This document shows positions 5,693 through 7,159 of a stretch of 7,159 nt of DNA, piece by piece (position 1 is the first letter of the stretch; the number at the start of each line of letters is the position of its first letter). The DNA is from a bacterium. Its GTDB lineage: Bacteria > Patescibacteriota > Patescibacteriia > 2-12-FULL-60-25. Under the pieces are notes generated by a model. That model did no database searches. It saw nothing but the letters and a program-made list of their open reading frames with translations, and was not told the DNA's origin. The translations under genes were made by a program, and so were the position numbers. The stretch covers positions 1 through 7,159 of the forward strand of contig JANLIO010000001.1 of NCBI GenBank assembly GCA_024654265.1, given 5' to 3'.

Positions 5693-5759
5693 GGTGAGAG
5701 GAATCGAACCTCTGACAAGGGTTTTGGAGACCCGCGTGATACCACTTCACCACACCCCC
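5686..5759 (-). tRNA. tRNA-Trp (anticodon CCA)
   Basis: The minus strand folds into a complete cloverleaf. The acceptor arm is GGGGGTG with CACCCCT, with a G-U pair at position 1/72. The D stem is GTG/CAC with loop AAGTGGTAT, and the anticodon stem is CGGGT/ACCCT with a C-U mismatch at its outer pair. The loop CTCCAAA holds anticodon CCA, decoding UGG. The T arm is AGAGG-TTCGATT-CCTCT. The discriminator base is G, as usual for bacterial tRNA-Trp, and the terminal CCA is encoded (5688-5686). The unit has its own promoter just upstream and a terminator about 150 nt downstream, so it is transcribed alone. The anticodon is standard CCA, so UGA is probably not read as Trp by this tRNA. Confidence 0.95.
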
Positions 5760-5769
5760 ATGCCGGAAG

Positions 5770-5798
5770 AATATAGCAAAACGCGAGGGATCTTTCAA
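5770..5798 (-). promoter_or_regulatory. Promoter of tRNA-Trp
   Basis: On the minus strand the -35 box is TTGAAA (5798-5793) and the -10 box is TATATT (5775-5770), separated by exactly 17 bp. TGC directly before the -10 box adds an extended -10 element. The tRNA begins 10 nt after the -10 box, so the 5' leader is only a few bases. This is the clearest promoter in the window, a sigma-70 type near consensus. Confidence 0.8.
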
Positions 5799-5957
5799 GG
5801 GCGCATGTAATCTCGTGAATTTCTTATTTCTTGGAAAATTCAATGTATCCTGAAACGAGAAGGTTAATATTGATTTGGTGAATGAAACGTTTCTTTCGAA
5901 CAATTTGTGTTGGCTAGGATATTAGTCATGATACGCGATGTGTGCTATTGAATATGT

Positions 5958-6449
5958 ATGAATAAACTCTCAATCGCACTATTGTCTCTCATACTCGTTG
6001 GAGCTGGATGTGTGTCTAGCGAAATTTCACGAAAAGATGGTTCTTCGTCAGAAACGACGGTTCAAGTTTCTTCAGGGAAACGAATTGATCTACAAAACAA
6101 AAATCTTACATCTTTACCATCGTCTGCTCTTAAAGATATACATATCGAAGAGTTGGATATTTCGGGCAATGCGATGACAGGTGCTCTTCCTTCGCAGATC
6201 GGTTCGTTAAAACAATTGAAGCGACTTGATGCAAGCAATAACGAATTTACTGGAATACCATCTGAGGTTGGGCAACTTCAGTACTTGGAAGAATTGAATT
6301 TTGCGAATAATAATCTCACGGGTATTCCAAACGAATTGGGGAACTTAAAGAATTTGCGCGTTCTCGATCTTCGGGGGAATTCAATTTCCGAATTGGATCT
6401 AAATATTATTCGAGCTGGACTTCCTTCAACGACGGAGATTCTTTTGTAG
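5958..6449 (+). CDS. Leucine-rich-repeat lipoprotein
   Basis: The 163-residue protein starts with a signal peptide, MNKLSIALLSLILVGAGC. Cys18 is the likely lipidation site, although GAG before it is a relaxed lipobox. A Ser/Thr-rich linker, about 19-40, follows. Residues 41-150 are about five leucine-rich repeats: IDLQNKNLTSLP, then IEELDISGNAMTGALPSQIG, LKRLDASNNEFTGIPSEVG, LEELNFANNNLTGIPNELG and LRVLDLRGNSISELDL. The LTGxIP-like spacing of 23-24 residues resembles the plant-type class. Such domains bind proteins or glycans, so it is probably a surface-displayed recognition or adhesion protein; its partner is unknown. The ATG at 5958 lacks a Shine-Dalgarno sequence. Just upstream, ATG at 5928 opens a 7-codon ORF (MIRDVCY, stop at 5951) preceded by AGGA, a possible but unproven leader. 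GAAACGTTTC at 5884-5893 is a perfect palindrome. Confidence 0.88.
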   Translation: MNKLSIALLSLILVGAGCVSSEISRKDGSSSETTVQVSSGKRIDLQNKNLTSLPSSALKDIHIEELDISGNAMTGALPSQIGSLKQLKRLDASNNEFTGIPSEVGQLQYLEELNFANNNLTGIPNELGNLKNLRVLDLRGNSISELDLNIIRAGLPSTTEILL

Positions 6450-6479
6450 GAAAGAAAATCAATTGAATCGTGTGCGTGA

Positions 6480-6503
6480 TTGAGTAAATGAGAATATACT
6501 CAA
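6480..6503 (+). other. Hairpin after the LRR lipoprotein gene
   Basis: TTGAGTA (6480-6486) and TACTCAA (6497-6503) form a perfect 7-bp inverted repeat around a 10-nt loop, 30 nt after the LRR stop codon. No T-run follows, so it is at best a weak terminator or an mRNA 3'-end stabiliser, or an operator for the next gene. Confidence 0.3.
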
Positions 6504-6602
6504 AGGAATACGCAACGTAATCGTATTATTGTTATTTCGATAATAGCTGGTTGTCTTTTGTTCGGTAAAAGAATTGGTCTTGGATTTTATATTCGACAAT
6601 AG
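6492..6602 (+). other. Possible remnant of a small single-span membrane peptide
   Basis: This 200-bp space between two plus-strand genes holds a frame, open from after a TGA (6489-6491) to a TAG (6600-6602), that reads RNRIIVISIIAGCLLFGKRI then GLGFYIRQ. That is a plausible basic-hydrophobic-basic membrane span. It has no ATG, GTG or TTG before the hydrophobic part. An ATG at 6488 opens another frame (MRIYSKEYAT, then stop) and would join it only through a frameshift. It may be a decayed small gene or chance. Confidence 0.2.
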
Positions 6603-6651
6603 ACAATAACGCCAACAGCCCATTGGGTTGAAAAAAAACAATAATTTTTAT

Positions 6652-6969
6652 ATGACAACAATTGAATTCCTTAGGCAGTTTCGAATCGGTGGGTTCGCAA
6701 TTTTTGATTTTGCGGTTTCATTTATTGCGGTGTATTTTCTTGCGCCGTTTTTGTCAAAATTATTTCGGAAGATGAGGATCGAGATTCCAAAGCGAAACTG
6801 GTTATTTCTTACGATTCCGCTCAGTATTCTCATCCACGTGATTGTTGGGACGATTACACCTCTCACGAGAGATTTTTTGGATTTACAGGGACATCCGATT
6901 TTAAAAGTTGTGGTTGTTTTGCTTACGGTGTTTGGAGTGAGGGGAGTTCGAATTTTGAAAAAGAAATAA
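6652..6969 (+). CDS. Small membrane protein with three hydrophobic segments
   Basis: From the ATG at 6652 the protein has 105 residues. An in-frame TTG at 6628 would add eight Lys/Asn-rich residues but has no ribosome-binding site. AATAAT (6640-6645), one base from the -10 consensus, ends 6 nt before the ATG and suggests a leaderless start. Hydrophobic segments lie at about 13-35 (GGFAIFDFAVSFIAVYFLAP), 50-68 (WLFLTIPLSILIHVIVGTI) and 83-97 (ILKVVVVLLTVFGVR), with basic loops (SKLFRKMRIEIPKR) and a KKK tail. The pattern FRIGGFAIFDFAVSF...PLT..F.D..GH matches a small membrane protein I remember as recurrent in CPR genomes. Its function is unknown. It follows the LRR gene by about 200 nt on the same strand. 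Confidence 0.8.
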   Translation: MTTIEFLRQFRIGGFAIFDFAVSFIAVYFLAPFLSKLFRKMRIEIPKRNWLFLTIPLSILIHVIVGTITPLTRDFLDLQGHPILKVVVVLLTVFGVRGVRILKKK

Positions 6970-7010
6970 AGGGAAGGTAATTTGGAGTAGAAATGGAATT
7001 TAGAATTTAT

Positions 7011-7115
7011 CTGTCATCCTCGGGTTTAACCCGGGGATCCAGAATATAATGGCGCGATTCATCTAAATAGGAATTGCTCTTTAATCCTGGATCCCCGTTT
7101 TCACGGGGATGACAG
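7011..7115. repeat. 105-bp double-hairpin (BIME/MITE-like) palindromic element
   Basis: The left arm (7011-7042) and right arm (7087-7115) are inverted copies of each other, starting CTGTCATCC and ending GGGGATCCAG with different centres. Each arm is itself a hairpin. The left pairs ATCCTCGGG with CCCGGGGAT around TTTAA with one mismatch. The right pairs ATCCCCGT with ACGGGGAT around TTTC perfectly. The 44-bp middle is not palindromic. GTCATCC...GGATCCAG elements of this kind are repeated in many bacterial genomes, including Rickettsia and CPR members (recollection). It contains no ORF and lies 41 bp after the membrane-protein gene. Confidence 0.8.
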
Positions 7116-7129
7116 AATAATCTAGCTTC

Positions 7130-7150
7130 ATCGGATGTCGGACATCCGAT
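7130..7150. repeat. 21-bp perfect palindrome near the right edge
   Basis: ATCGGATGTC and GACATCCGAT are perfectly complementary 10-bp arms around a single G at 7140. The palindrome lies 14 bp after the double-hairpin element. It is either an operator, a site of a dimeric protein, or part of the same mobile repeat. A T/C-rich stretch (TTCCTTCCT) follows but is not a real T-run. Confidence 0.6.
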
Positions 7151-7159
7151 TTCCTTCCT

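Noticed and set aside
5491..5745. 84-residue minus-strand ORF with repeated MKVIGFLLI
   Set aside because: It starts inside the tRNA and reads through the terminator; the hydrophobic repeat is a by-product of the 27-bp units.
5399..5776. 125-residue plus-strand ORF across the repeats and tRNA
   Set aside because: It is antisense to the tRNA-Trp and terminator and stays open only because the 27-bp repeat is a multiple of three.
6459..6641. 60-residue minus-strand ORF
   Set aside because: Its composition is low-complexity Asn/Ser/Thr, with no start signal, and it lies antisense to plus-strand genes.

Overview
The window looks like chromosomal DNA from an uncultivated ultra-small bacterium of the Candidate Phyla Radiation (Patescibacteria). 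This is an inference from gene content. An 85-residue GIY-YIG protein, a membrane-anchored GH3 glycosidase, a short leucine-rich-repeat lipoprotein, an anchored protein with a GDxNxDxxxD segment, a roughly 105-residue triple-membrane-span protein and a BRO-N/DinD-type gene are a familiar mix there from memory. Stop codons behave as in the standard code. Most genes have no clear Shine-Dalgarno sequence, and several have a -10-like hexamer 6-9 nt before the start codon.

Layout. On the minus strand from the left edge: an incomplete reading frame that runs off the window; an unrecognised 179-residue protein (128-667); a repeat-bearing intergenic stretch with an open frame lacking a start codon; and a small plus-strand ORF (916-1050). 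Then come a hairpin terminator (1058-1120), an anchored secreted protein (1148-2062), the GH3 enzyme (2238-4085), a broken BRO-N/DinD-like gene (4283-5109, one amber codon and one frameshift) and a GIY-YIG protein (5202-5459). At 5502-5800 lies a self-contained tRNA-Trp unit on the minus strand. It has a consensus-like promoter, the tRNA with encoded CCA, a perfect 26-bp palindrome that swallows the CCA end, about three copies of a 27-bp tandem repeat and a strong intrinsic terminator. The right end is on the plus strand: an LRR lipoprotein (5958-6449), a small membrane protein (6652-6969), then a 105-bp double-hairpin repeat and another perfect palindrome.

The anchored protein, the GH3 enzyme and the LRR lipoprotein all act outside the membrane or are anchored to it, so the window is mostly cell-envelope and accessory content. 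The intergenic spaces at 762-800, 2101-2230 and 4127-4223 carry copies of one dispersed repeat (core GGTGTCTGGTCCGG), resembling a REP family spread by a Y1 transposase that is not present here. One copy abuts the shortened 3' end of the GH3 gene.

I found no complete undescribed system. The most noteworthy signals are the dispersed repeat family, the tRNA-Trp 3' structure with its tandem repeats, the possible leaderless promoter pattern and the doubly broken BRO-N gene.
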